A stretch of DNA of 64,000 nucleotides from positions 11,076,707-11,140,706 of the forward strand of contig JAKJHU010000005.1 in assembly GCA_022316685.1 (NCBI GenBank), given 5' to 3'. This stretch comes from Progne subis subis. Its lineage: Eukaryota > Chordata > Aves > Passeriformes > Hirundinidae. This document shows positions 39,379 through 51,800 of the stretch, one piece after another. Below the pieces are notes generated by a model. The model saw only the letters and a list, made by a program, of their open reading frames with translations. It was not told the origin of the DNA and did no database searches. How positions within the stretch are numbered: position 1 is the stretch's first letter; the number at the start of each line of letters is the position of its first letter. Made by a program: the position numbers and the translations under genes.

Positions 39379-42300
39379 GAATCTGTGTAGGCAATATATC
39401 TGTGTGCAAACAGTGCAGGAAAATTTTATCCTGAAGTGTCTCCTTACTAGAATCTCAATTTTTGATCCCATAATGTCATGCTCCTCCTCTGGCCTCTCAT
39501 TTTGGACATTTTACTTGGAAGTACAGATTACCCAAGAATATGGATTACTTGAAGATGTTTTTCCCCAAGGAACAGAATTTTTAAAATAGAGGTTACCTTG
39601 TGGAAGAAAATATGGGTAATTCACTCAATCCCTCTATCAGTGTGCTTGAAGCCGATGCATCCAATACTCAGCTCTCTTGGTCAGGTTGTAATTTCAGATA
39701 CCACTGGGCAGCTATCTGAATCTCTTTGCATGTTTACGTGGCCTATCCCCACATGCTGACAGGTTCACACCTGTAAATCTGATTAGCAGACAATGTTTGA
39801 CTTGATTAGTCAAGTGCAAAGCTCAATGCAGCCAGACATTTCAAATTCAAGATTTCCTGGAGCTGTGTTAATAGGTTTGAGACCTGAGCAGTGTGTAGAA
39901 GAAGCAACAGGAACCACACATTCTTACAGACAGTGTTTCATGTCTTTGTTCTCAGGGGGTACTGAATCAGGAAATGATGTGTCCCTCTGTTACTAAATGC
40001 CTTAGAACAGACAGTGGTTGCCATCAGAGCTCTTCTGGAGCTTCTTCAAATGGAAAATAGTAGGTTTGTGTAATATTAACCAGCAAATTCCAGTTTCCTA
40101 CTGGTTACTGTCTGTACATTTGATGATCCCAAAAGGCCTACAGGCTGCTTTCAGATTATTCGTTCACGTGAGAAAGAAGGACTATGTTCCCCCTCCAACC
40201 TTTCACAAGGGTTGTCTATTTGTAGTCTTTAAACTCAACCTCTTGTTTACTTACTGCTCTTCCATTCTTATGAATCCAATTTCTGCCCAAAGTTTTGTCA
40301 ATGCAAAACTCTCTTTATCTTCTGAGACTGTCTCAGTGAAGCATTTGTGATACCACATATCTCGGGTGGTCTGTGAAATCCGTTCAGAGTAATGATTAGC
40401 TACCCATGCTTAGAAAGGCACTTATGTTTCCAAATATCTCCTTGCATATTGTTAAAGTTTGTGAACCAAAAAGATGAGTGGTTCTGCCACCATAAGGAGA
40501 CCAGAGGAGAAACACACATGTATATGTAAGTCCAGTCCAGTATAAGTCCAGCCTAGTCCTAGTTACTGTGGAGAAAAAGTCATAGGAAATGTTGTCATCT
40601 ACTATTTATACCCACCCACTATGAGCATGGTAGTTTACTATCCAGTAACAAGAAATGAATCCTTGCCCCTTGATCATGTAGATCCTTGAATAAAAGAGAA
40701 ATTACACTGCACTGGAGTAATTGCAATATTGCAAACCCTTGATACTGACACAGTTTGTAAGCAGCAAAGTAAGATTTATTTTCATGCGAAGCACCCAATA
40801 ACACATTGCAATAAGTAGTCAGGAATAAGCTCTACCCTCTGGTACCACACCTTAATGTCTCTACTCAGACTCCCAGAATATTGTCTTAAATTAGGTCAAA
40901 AACCAAGTACAAGAATACGGGATATTATGACAGAGCAAAGTAATGTGGAAGAAAAAAAATCAATAAATATAAAAAGGCTGAAAATTACTTTGAGGTGAGT
41001 AGTTATTCCCACAGAAAGACTATTTGCATTGATTTAATTTCTGACATGCTTTGTTTTTAAGACTTACAATGAACTGTACTATTACTATTTGTTCTGAAGC
41101 ACTGTCAGAACAAAGTCATGAATAAGCAAGAATGGAAATGAAAAATTTTAGTCTCCATGCCATCTGTGAAGGGCAGGAATCACCTACAGGCACTAAAACG
41201 TGAGCTGGATAAACAAGGTGGGCAGAAGGCTGGAGGAGAACATAGATCAGAGAGCAGTGACTGAGGTGAGAATGAGGGATTTGCTGGAAAATGATAGACA
41301 CCGTACTTCAGTAACCATTGACCTTGCACTAAACAGCACAAGAAAAAGTCAGTTCTCCAGAGATTTAACCTAGGACAAATTCAAGAGGACGAACATTAAA
41401 CAGATTTCTCTGTCATATACATGTTATTTCCCTATCAATTTCTCCCTAGCCATATTAGCTATGCCCTTTCTCCAGTATCATATCTACTCCCCTTCCTGCA
41501 GATAGCAGCTCTCTCTCCCCCAGCCACCAAAACTCAGAGGCCTCTGAAACCTGCAGGGTAACATTTATACACAAACCCACATTTTCTTTGATATGAGAGG
41601 ACTACTTACCGATGAAAATTCGTGATTTTTCAGAAGACATTTAAAAAGAATAAGACCAAACCCTAAACTTACAACACTGGGAAATTTTTAAATTTAAACT
41701 GGGAAAACCCATGGAATGGCTGGTTTTCATTTGGTGCTTATGTGAATGTACAAATGACTATCAGAAGACTTTTCCCTGTTCCATTTGCTTTATTGCAAAG
41801 CAGCCATTGGGAAACTTCATGATTGTTCTAGTGCATTTATATTAAGACCAATGTTGGTTACACTGTCATTTGGCACAGCACAAGGCAATTTGAGAATCTG
41901 TTTATTTTCAGAGCAAAATGTTCCTTGCTCATGGACTCTTTCAAAATGAAGCCCATATTTTTACAAAAAGTGAGTCTTGGGGACTGGCTGCCCTCTGTCA
42001 TTCACTTTCACATGTTCTGCCTCCTTTCTCACATCTTGCAAGACACGTGTGAAGGCACTGTGGTTTATAAGGGTGATGCCTCTGGTGCCTGCAGCCACAG
42101 ACCAGGAAAACAAGTGGTGCACCAGTTCTGGAGAGCACAGGCTTGCACAGTGCCACAATCTCTGTCCTCGTCTCTTACCCCAGACATTGGGCGAGTCTGC
42201 TTGGTGGATCAAAGGGTCAACATTCCAAGGAAGTGTGAGTGCTGTGTGGTGCTCCATCGATGCATGTGATACTCTTAGCATACTCTAAGTCATGTTTTCT

Positions 42301-45300
42301 AGGAAGCAAAATATCCTGTCTTCTTAGACCAAAATTCTAGCGCACCCTCACTGCTGCTTCCATTTCCCGCCTTCACTGACCCAGTGCCCCTTTCATTATT
42401 CATCTTTCTCCTTCTACAGGTGATGCAAAAACTTCCAGGGCTCCTCCCTCTCTGCTCCCGTCTGAAAAATCCTGCCTGCCCTCCTGTTGACATGTGGCTG
42501 TGGGTTTCAGAGTGCACACACACACAGCCTGTGGGAAGGCATGAGGCAACCTGCTCTTACACCCAGCTCACAGTGGGGCTGTAGCCCTGTGGCAAGCACA
42601 AGCAAATGCCTAAAGGAATCTTTAGGACAGTGTTTAATCAGCGTCGTCTTCGCATTGAATGCACTCACTGGAAATAAAGAAGAGAGAGCAAATCACAACT
42701 GCTTTGCATAAGGGCTGCACAGTCTCCAGTTCTGAGAATTTCTGCCTCGAGAAGCAGGCACTGTGAATGCTATTTAAATGTTACTGCTGATGTGAATGGT
42801 ATTTAAATTGCTGCTGCTGCTGCAGTTTGTACTAGAGCTTAGCCATCAGATTCAGGCAAAATCAGCCAAGGTGGTGTAACCCATTGAAACACGCAGTGTG
42901 AGTTTCCGTGGCTCATTTTGTTTCAAGAACTCAAACAAAACTGGTGCCCAGCAGAGCTGCAAGAAAGGGGCAGCAACAGGCAATTGGGAGGCAGTGGAGG
43001 CTTGAGTCAGAGCTGTATGAGACACGAACATCTGTGGCTCGGTCATTTACCAGTACAGTTGGTGTTTGTCAGTGTGGTCAATGAGGTCATTTGTCAAAAC
43101 AAAACTCTGCTGAGTTCCCAGATGCCTCATTCTTTCACGTGAACTTCCCTAACATAAGTGCAGGAATAAAAAGAATGTACTTGTCATTACAAGAATAAAT
43201 TCATTAAAGGTTAGAGCGAAATCCAAAACAATTATAAAGAAGCATTTACCTCTCCACAGACAACATCTCTCTGTTATTTTTGCCAGCAATTTGGAAAACT
43301 AATTAAAATAATGGATTATTGTACTCACTGTTTTAAACTAATCAGTAATCCTAACATACTATGCATTCTAAAAGCCTTCCTAAATTGACACTTTAAAACA
43401 AAAATTTCTTTCTTTCTCTTCTTAGTTATTTCTATTCCAATAAATAATTAAGCTCATCCTGCTTAATATTTGCATGAGTGTGAGAAAGCGCAGGTCATTC
43501 AGCATGGGTAGCTGAGGAGATCCTAGATGCCTCAGAAGGAAAGATGTTCATGAAGCTTTTTTAGATACAAAATACATAATGTTTTAAGGTCATTGACCTT
43601 CCAAAGGTTTGAACACCTTTCATATGTCTCCAGGTGAGCTTTCCAAAATAGAAGGCCACTAACCTAACAGGCAGGCTTGACTGCCTTGCCTCAGGGTGTT
43701 TTTCACAAACAATAGACACATACACTCTGCTCATAGCATCTGTCTCTTCCACCTGCCTGAGAACTAAAAATCAAATAAGGGAAAGAGATCCTCAGTTGAG
43801 ATATGAAATATGAATTGTTCTTCTAGGAACTGAACTTTGAAGCTTAAATAACAGAGCACAAAAAGTCTGGGAAACTGAAAGATGTACACTTCTTATTTAG
43901 TGCTACCCCAAAAACTCAGTTAAAAGATTTAAACATCTTTCTTTTCTTTAACTAGAATCTTCAATGGACCAAAAGTGCCTCTGGGGAATCAGCAAAGCAT
44001 TCAGCAAGATCTGAAGATCTGGCGGGAGGAGACCATGAGAGGAATTATCTGCACTTTAAAGAGTTTCCTTCAATATCACTATTTCAGATGAAGATTTACA
44101 AAATGTTTATTATTTATACACTTAGTTATTTAAACAAATGTAATATATTACTCAGATGAGAACAAAAAGAGTTTGAAAACTTATTTTTTATGCTGTAAAA
44201 AGCATATTGGACTGAAGTTCCCTTTGACATTCTTTTCTCTTTTTAAGGAGACTTTTTTTCCAAACCAAAGACAAAAATAATGTCAACTTCTCACCTCTGT
44301 TGAGGTTCAAAGGATTTTCCCCTCTTCAGTTTTAGTATTATTTTGTATGGTAAGTATCCTATCAAATGAAAACTTTGTTTGCTTGAATTTCAGTGAAAAA
44401 TAAGACAGAATTAAGAAGCCAGCAGTATTCCACACTGAGTGCTGCTTTCTACTCTTTTGATACAACTTAAGAGTCTGCAGAAAGGGTAGAAGCAGCCATC
44501 AAAAGAAAATGTAGAAAACCCCCACACTGACAGCTTTGCTGTTTCATTATGCTGCATCATTGAAAAAGAGCTTCAGAAAATAGGAAAGTACTTTTTAAAG
44601 CTGAGGTATTTAGAGGCATGGAGTGGCCACGGCTGTTACCTGTGGGCAGGAGGTTGGCACAAAAATGCTAGCCACTTTTTTTGTTTTTATTAAGTTTCTG
44701 TGAGATACAAAAGTCCATAAGGATGTTTTGAACTCTGAAAATATGCTTAAGTTCAGCTTAACGTTACATGACATTAGCATGTACTTGCACTGTCCTTAGG
44801 TGGCTTTAAAATCAGCAGCAACCCATCACAATGTAACTTCTGTGATCTTCATAATTTCCAGGCCCCATTCTGTACCTCCAAATAATTTCTATTTCTTTAA
44901 CATCACACATTTTCTGAGGAAGCAGTTTAATTCAGACTCGTCAGGCTAACCTTTCAAAAAACCTTATCAAGCCAGGTGAAAGAGACTTATTAATAAAAGT
45001 GTTAGCAAACATCTCTCCTGCGTCCCCACGGCCTCTGTGGGACACATCCTTTGAGGAGATAAGCAGCGCAGAAAAAGCATGTACACCACTGCTCTCGCTC
45101 CATCTATTTTCCATGCTCTCCTGTGCTGCCAGAGGCTCTGCCTGACACCGCCAGGTCCCTGAGGAGCATTTCTTTCTGTTAGGGGACACCTGCCTGCACC
45201 CAGCCTCACAGCTGTGTTGGACCCTGCCCCGCCTCTCAGCCTTGGGGCAGCACTGGAGAAGGCCAGCTCTCCCAGCAGCTTCCAGGCCAGTGTGGGCAGC

Positions 45301-47109
45301 AGGGAAACAGGTTTCTGTGCAACTTTTGGCTGTCAAGGCAAGTTCCTCCAGACTACCTAAAAGGCAGCAGCGAATCAGAAGCATTGTAATGGCATGTTAC
45401 ATATTTTAGCATAACTTCAGTCGAATCAGAGGCTATGGATTGATTTCAAGGCTGTATGAATGTTGCCAGCTTGACTGAAATACATGGCAGGCCAGAACTG
45501 AGTTAATGTGCCAGTAAGACAAAGAGCCTTTGCCAGCAGGGAAATACAGAGCTCAGAATTCTCTAAGGCTGTAGCTAGGTGAAGCAAAGCTATGGCTGGT
45601 TACCTACTGTTGGGTTACCGTGGCTTGTACCACGTTGTTCACACAGCTCATGAGAAACTCCTAGAAAAATGTGGACGCCCTGGCAGTAGTGTGCTCAGTT
45701 CTACTGAGAGCATTGTAAGGATTGTTTGCCTTTTCTTTGCTTGAAGTAACATTTATCATTGTTTGGAGAGTGCCAATGGCAGGGAGATTTGGCAAGCTCC
45801 TCTAGTATGCTGTCCTTCATCCCCTTCTGTTATTCCTATCACTGCTGACAGCTAGTCAACACACTTCTTTATTTGGATTAAAATTTGTGTTTTCTCGACT
45901 GGGGACTGAACTTCCACTTCAATTGTGAAGTTAAAAAAATAAAAAATACCGCTTTCAAATGTATTTTTACTATGGGAAACATTCAAGACAAACCACTTGA
46001 ATTTACTGATTGATTTACTGGTTGGAAGGAAACACCTAAGCAGAATCACAGTGAGAGGTATGAAGACAGACCCAAACTAGTTCATGATCTCCCACATAAG
46101 TTGTTGAGGAAGAAACCTGGATGGAAAGTCTGAATGATCTAAGTCTTATACAGACCTTTGTTATGTTAGGCAGTTTTTATCTATTTACTGAGAATATTTC
46201 TGTTATTTTACCTGTCATAAATTGTGATGACTTTGTTTTCTTCCTAATAAAAAAAATAAACCTCAGGATGTGCTTGATATCTTGGTCTGCAGCCACCAGA
46301 TTCCTCAAACCACAGAAATATCAAAATATTGCAACACTTTGTTACCATATAGTTAATGGAAGAATGGGCTATTATTTATTTGGTCATTTTCAAAACAGCA
46401 CAAAACTCGCAAAAAGATTCTTAAAAAAATGTGAAGACATAATAATATAATCTATTTTTAACTTCCAAGTATCTACAGCTGATAATGCTGATACCAACAC
46501 TAGTAAGCACCACTGCCTACAAACTAATTGGAAAATGAAAATTTATGCTTAAATGATTGTTCTGCTTGCATTTTTCATAATTGACTATAAGAAAATCATT
46601 GTTTGATCTTGAGTATTGCATAATAAATGGTACCAGCTACTTTTTCTTTATCAGCCAACACATTTTGGAACAAAAGGCATTTTTTCAACTTCTTTTTCTG
46701 TTAAAATGAAGAGGTATGTCTTTAATATATTACCATGCCACTAAAGGGTCTTAAAATACTGCAAATTACTAGATGCTTGTAAACATGAGGCAAAGATTGC
46801 ATTTTTTAAAGAGCCTAACAATGATAAAGTGGTTCTTTCAGTGAATGACTACTATTCATATTTCTTTCAATATGAGCTGAAAGGCCTTTTTTTTTTTTTT
46901 TAAATTTTTTTTTTTTTTAATTTGAATTAGAACAAGCTGATCTGTATGTGCTTAAGTTTGATGTAGTATGATAATTGCTGGATTCCCAAAAACTGATGAC
47001 AAAAGCTGTGCTCATAAACAGAACTCTCATACAAACACATATATATCTGTGTGTGTTTGTGCTTTTATATCCACTTCCCCAGTCTACAAGAAACACGGAG
47101 AGTTTTTTA
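39379..47109. other. Intergenic, AT-rich, no gene seen
   Basis: No convincing exon. A (GCT)n run of five units lies at about 42811-42826 next to two similar tatttaaat-containing words (about 42770-42810). A moderately GC-rich block at about 45020-45350 holds a 147-residue minus-strand open frame without known domains. Adjacent T runs occur near 46886-46919. Open frames of 100-115 residues at 40018, 41925 and 46121 show no family resemblance. Confidence 0.55.
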
Positions 47110-47384
47110 CAAGGGCACGCAGGGACAGAACTAGGGGAATGGCTTCAAACTGAAAAAGGGCATGTTTAGATTAGATATTAGGAGAAATTCTTCCCTGAGA
47201 AGGTGGTGAGGCACTGAACAGGTTACCTATAGATGCTGTAGATGCCCCATTCATGGAAATGTTCCAGGCCAGGTCGGATGGGGCTTTGAACAACACAGCC
47301 TAGCGGAACGTGTCCGTGTCAGGGCATTTGGAACTAGATGACCTTTAAGGTCCCTTCCAAACCAGACAATTCTGTGATTCTGTG
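47110..47384 (+). mobile_element. CR1 LINE 3' end, plus strand
   Basis: Matches the CR1 3' region: ttagattagatattaggagaaattcttccctg, aaggtggtgaggcactgaacaggtt, gatgccccattcatggaaatg, ggccaggtcggatggggctttga, then gatgacctttaaggtcccttccaa. It ends with the diagnostic attctgtgattctgtg repeat at about 47384. It is 5'-truncated, as most CR1 copies are. Confidence 0.95.
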
Positions 47385-47431
47385 TGCATCGAACAAAAAA
47401 AAATTACTTCAATTCTGTTCTCAGAGCTGGG

Positions 47432-47600
47432 GGAAAAAAAAAAAACCACAAACCAAAAAAACCACAAACAACAACAACAACAACAACAACAACCCCACCA
47501 AAAAAAAAAAAAAACCCACAAAAAAAAAACCACCAAAAAAAAAAAAAAAACCAAAAAAACCCAAAAAACAAAAAACCCAAAAAACCCCACAAACCCATAA
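47432..47600. repeat. Poly-A/CAA low-complexity tract
   Basis: Long A runs broken by C, with eight or nine CAA units at about 47467-47493 and A14-16 runs beyond. It begins about 50 bases after the CR1 3' end. The lysine/asparagine- and phenylalanine/valine-rich open frames on the two strands (47338-47919, 47404-47928 and others) are products of this tract joined to the GC-rich block that follows, not genes. Confidence 0.93.
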
Positions 47601-47639
47601 AGCCAGATTGACTTTTTGGGAACTCACGGATAGCATTCA

Positions 47640-48360
47640 GCTGCCGACACCGCTTCCAGAGGGTGGACAGGGGCTGCTCAGTGCCTGCCTGCGAGGGGAC
47701 GCAGCGGTGCTTGGTGGCGGGGTGGGTGCCAGGGTGCCAGGGTGCCAGGGTGCCAGGGTCCCAGGGTGCCAGGGCCCCAGGGTGCCAGGGTGCCAGGATC
47801 CCAGGGTGCCAGGCGCCGGCCGCCACCTCGGGCACACGGGCGGCCTGCGGGAGAGGCCGCTCCTGCCGCCGCCTGCGCCACACGGCTGGCAGGGATCGCA
47901 GCAGCCGGCTAAATACTGATTCTGCCAAGGCTTCGAGTTAAAGTTAATTTAAATAGTACGTGTAGAGAGTTTTATGAATTTATGTCAAATGACAGAGAAG
48001 TATTGAAAAAAGCATTAAACACACGTGCCGTTTTAAACAATAAATTTAAGCTCATGTTAATTGAATTATGTGTTTGCAGCTGCAAGGGCCGGCCGGCCGG
48101 AAGGCACCCTGTGCTGCTGAAAGCAGGAGAAGCATTCTGGAAGGGAAATGCTGTCCTGGGTGCGGAGGCAGCGTGTGGGAGAGCGGCTCGGCCGCCCCAG
48201 GCTCCCCCACGCAAACCTGCGAGGCCGCAGCCGCTGCCCGGGGCCCCCGGGACGGCGGGGCCGGGGCGGCAGGGCCGGGGCGTGCAGGAGGGAACGCAGC
48301 GGCACATGAGAGGTAGGAGGAGGGGTGGAGAGTGGCCGGCAAGTCGAGAAAGATGATTGT
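47640..48360. promoter_or_regulatory. Isolated CpG-island-like block
   Basis: Abrupt change to GC- and CpG-rich sequence, with two dense parts at about 47640-47910 and 48085-48310 separated by an AT-rich spacer (about 47935-48075). Words such as gcgccggccgcc, ggccggccgg and gacggcggggccggggcgg are typical of bird CpG islands or subtelomere-like GC-rich DNA. The block lies in a gene-poor region between two CR1 3' fragments. It could be the promoter of an unannotated non-coding transcript, an orphan CpG island, or a locally GC-biased insertion. Open frames on both strands are long only because stop codons are rare in such composition. No TATA box or splice-linked exon was identified. Confidence 0.5.
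47727..47814. repeat. 8-bp minisatellite, 11 copies
   Basis: Eleven tandem units of consensus TGCCAGGG, with variants TCCCAGGG, CCCCAGGG, TGCCAGGA and TGCCAGGC, covering 88 bases. The repeat reads open in several frames, giving VPGCQGAR-like periodic peptides that are not evidence of coding. Confidence 0.97.
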
Positions 48361-48361
48361 G

Positions 48362-48881
48362 ACTCTCATCTCTGGTGAGATCCTGCTTGGCGTCCGGCTC
48401 TGTGCTTCCCGGCACAGGAAAGGCATGGATCAACTATTGGAGCGAGTTCAGAGGAGGGACGTCTAGGCGATCAGAGGGCTGGAGCATCTCCTCTGTGAGG
48501 AGAAATGGCGCTGCTTAGCCTGGAGAAGAAACTGCTCTGAGAGACCTTACAGAAGCCTTCCAGTACCTAAAGGGCACTGGAGACTGGTACAAGAGAGCTG
48601 GAGAGAGACTTTTATTGAGGGTGTTTAGTGATGGGATGGCTCTAAGCTGAAAGAGAGCAGGGTCAGATTGGATATAAGGAAGAAGTTCTTTACTGTGAGG
48701 GTGATGAGGCACTAGAACAGGTTGCCCGTAGAAGCTGTGGGTGCCCCATGACTGAATGGAATCCAGGCCAGGCTGGATGGGGTTTTGAGCAGCCTGCATC
48801 AGTGTGAGGTATCCCTGACCATGGCAGTGGGTTGAAACTAGAAGATCTTTAAGGTTCTTGCCAACCTAAACCATTTTATGA
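48362..48881 (+). mobile_element. CR1 LINE 3' portion, plus strand
   Basis: Begins in CR1 ORF2 sequence (gagatcctgcttggcgtccggctctg, then cacaggaaaggcatggatcaactattggagcgagttcagagg). It continues through gatcagagggctggagcatctcctctgtgagg, aggaagaagttctttactgtgagggtgatgaggcac and ggccaggctggatggggttttgag to gatctttaaggttcttgccaacctaaacc. The 3' octamer repeat is worn (attttatgag). It is a dead, 5'-truncated copy in the same orientation as the copy about 1 kb to its left. Confidence 0.94.
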
Positions 48882-51800
48882 GAGCAGGTCCAAAAAGACC
48901 TCAGTTCCACAGAGAATGAGTTTCAGTATATCAGATTGGGAGGATTTCTGGCCTTTTACCTCCATGAATCATCATTTCCCATCGAACTACAAAATATTTA
49001 AAAATTGAAATAAAAATTGTTGGGACAACCCTGTCTCCCACAACCATTTTGTGTCCCAAGGCAAATGCTGATGGAAATGTCAAATTCATACAAATGAGGG
49101 CTTTATTGGCTGCCTTTCATGCACTGCTGCCCAAAACTGTATCCATGGCCTTTGGGTGCTGCAACACATTTGTGATGGATTGGTTGCCTGTTGGCTGTCC
49201 CTCTACACAAGACAGAAGGGAAATGAGAAGCCTTTCTGTGTTCTAGTAGTAGAATGTATTATTTCATAAATAGTAGCCCCAGACATTAAAAACTAAGCAA
49301 AAAGTACAGGTTAGACTGCCTGTTAGAGGAATTCAAGAGCATTTAAATGTCCTTGGATAATGATTTATCAGTATATTTTGTAGCCCCCTTTCAGCATGAG
49401 TTTATCACTCCAGCACTACGTCCTCTACCTTGGGTTAAGAAAATGTGCTGCTTTTTATGAGATCAGGCTGAAGGTCCAGCACATGCTAGTTCTCCCTTAC
49501 ACTATGTTTTGAGATGCTCTGGTAGGTAAATCAAATCTACTGGCTCCAGGAGAGTTTGGAGCCAGCAACAAATACCTGTCTGTACTATAATGGGTGAATA
49601 ACGCTGTGAGTATATGGTCATAGCAGCTGTCAGAACGTCCTGGGCGGAAAACCGAGCAAACCTGAATGCATTAAGTGCTTAACCCAGCCTGGGCTGGGTT
49701 AGAAACAGTACCCTAGAGCTGTTGTGTTTGCAGGGAGCTGATAACTTCTAGGAGGTGCAGGCAGGGAATGGTAATCTCCTCAGGTAAGGTCACCACCAGA
49801 AGAATGTACACAGCTCCAGCTGAAGATAAAACAAGCCAATGAAATTAGATTAAAAGTCTCCCGCTTAAAAGAAGCTGTTTAATGTATATGACCTGTGCAT
49901 ACTCCTTTATTTTCTTCCTTATACTATACTAGCCATGGTTTCTAGGGAAGATACACAGGTTGTGGAATGTTGACATGTTCTAGGCTGATAAAAATGCATG
50001 AGCCACTTGAAGTACTGAATGAGCTGATGTTATGGAGGCCATAACACTATTTCCACAGGGTACATTGGTCATACATCTAAGTGCTTTTGAACAGGCAGCT
50101 TTATTGATATTTAAAGCAAACTTGCTTTACTCAAAAGACCCTGTGTAACAGAAAAACTTAGGAAGTTATAGTAGCTGACTGGAAAGGTTGGTTATTTATG
50201 CTTACTGTAAGTAACATGCCCATCTTTTGAAGGTGTAGGATGTCAAATGTGTAAAGCTCTTTTCTCCCCTTTATCTGCCCTTGGCAGGTCTTGACAACCT
50301 CTGCACTATTAAGGCTGGGAGCCATTGCAGCCACTTTTCCCTGCAGTCACTTTTTCCTTTTCCCTTTGGCAGACACTACTGTGTCAAGAACTGGTGACTT
50401 AATTCAGCACAACGAAGAAATCCCACTGTATACTAGAAGGTATCAATAACAGACAAACCCTGGGCTATTCAGTTATTTAAAAAATTAAGACTCTCTATTT
50501 GGTATTAATGCATAGGGGAAAGGAAGGAGGCAACTTGAGAGGTTAAGGGAGTAAATATTAAGAAAAAAAGGAACAAAAGAGAAGAACAACTTCTCTTGCA
50601 CTGTGAGACACATGCATGATTATACAAAATGGGTGGAAATACACTTTTATTTTTTATGTGGACTCAGAATACTGGTAAAAAATAACTTGTTTCAAGTCTG
50701 TCTTCCCTAACTGCGTATAAGATGCATAGTGGTAGTTCTGCAGATGAAGCTTTATGCTTAAATTGCAGTGTTTCTCAGTTTCTGTTTCATGATGTACAGA
50801 GCTTCATCTTTCATATTGAAAAAACAAAAAAGAATCTTCTTGAAGGAGTCCACTGTAAGCTTCAATGGTGGTGATATATCCAGTGGAACATAGTTTCTTT
50901 CCAAATTCTCATAGAGGGGAAGAAGTTTAATAGTTGATTTTGTGATTTTGTATTATAATTTGGAGGTAAAACATGATTTAGTTTTTTTTCTTCTCGGTTG
51001 CAGATGCATATGTGGAACTGGTCAGCAAATTACTACATGTAAAGTGGAATTGCATCATGGAGTATTTTAAGTTTTATCTAGCACATATTTTTCATGTTAG
51101 GTAAACATATCTTTCTCCTGGCACGGTAATACATTGTTGCCTTTTAAAAATGCTCTATAGTGGAGCAAAAGTCAGAATGTTTGTCCTTCAGGAGTCTCTT
51201 TGCAGACCTGAATAAACATTGTAGAGATGCCCAAGTCATTAGGGATTTGCTCTGCTAGCTAGGCAATTCCACTGCATCACCCTTTCAATGTAAATAACTA
51301 TTCTTAATGAATGGAAATGCAATATATACTAAGTAATGACAGAGCAAGTAAATTAACACATGCAGGGGAAGATGTAGCTCTGTTGAGGGCATCAGATGAA
51401 GATCTTGCTACTTTCATTAGTTCATGCCAGTTAAAACAAATGTGAAATATAAACATACGCTTTTTTATACTGTACAACAACATTGCAATGAAATGCATTT
51501 TAGCTTGTGTTAGAATCAGTAATCAGAAGTACAGAATGAGTAGTTTAGGCACGTGACAGGCTGTATTTGCTATGCAGTCGAGAACAGCTGCCTCCTGTAT
51601 CTGCAGCTACTGACACTCACAGAAAGGATGGCCAGGCTTTGCAAACCCGTTTCTGACGGTGCACAAATAAACTACTGTGGGTGGATTTAACAATGCAGAC
51701 AGTATTAATCCTTCCCCATTCCTGCTGTCTTGAGGACTTGAAAAGTAAATGCAGTTAAGAAAAACTTGAATTTACCAGTCTACACTTGGAGGCTCATACT

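Noticed and set aside
38635..39409. Open frames of 60-119 residues on both strands
   Set aside because: They lie within the minus-strand CR1 fragment and its edges and are explained by it.
44941..45384. Minus-strand open frame of 147 residues in a moderately GC-rich patch
   Set aside because: No family resemblance; a second minus-strand frame overlaps it, pointing to composition rather than coding.
47338..47928. Open frames of 193 (plus) and 174 (minus) residues
   Set aside because: They consist of poly-lysine/asparagine or phenylalanine/valine runs from the A/C tract joined to periodic peptides from the 8-bp minisatellite. This is a compositional artefact.
47972..48433. Overlapping open frames of 80-153 residues on both strands in the GC-rich block
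   Set aside because: All frames are open because stop codons are rare at this composition. There is no domain, no splice pattern, and part of the stretch overlaps a CR1.
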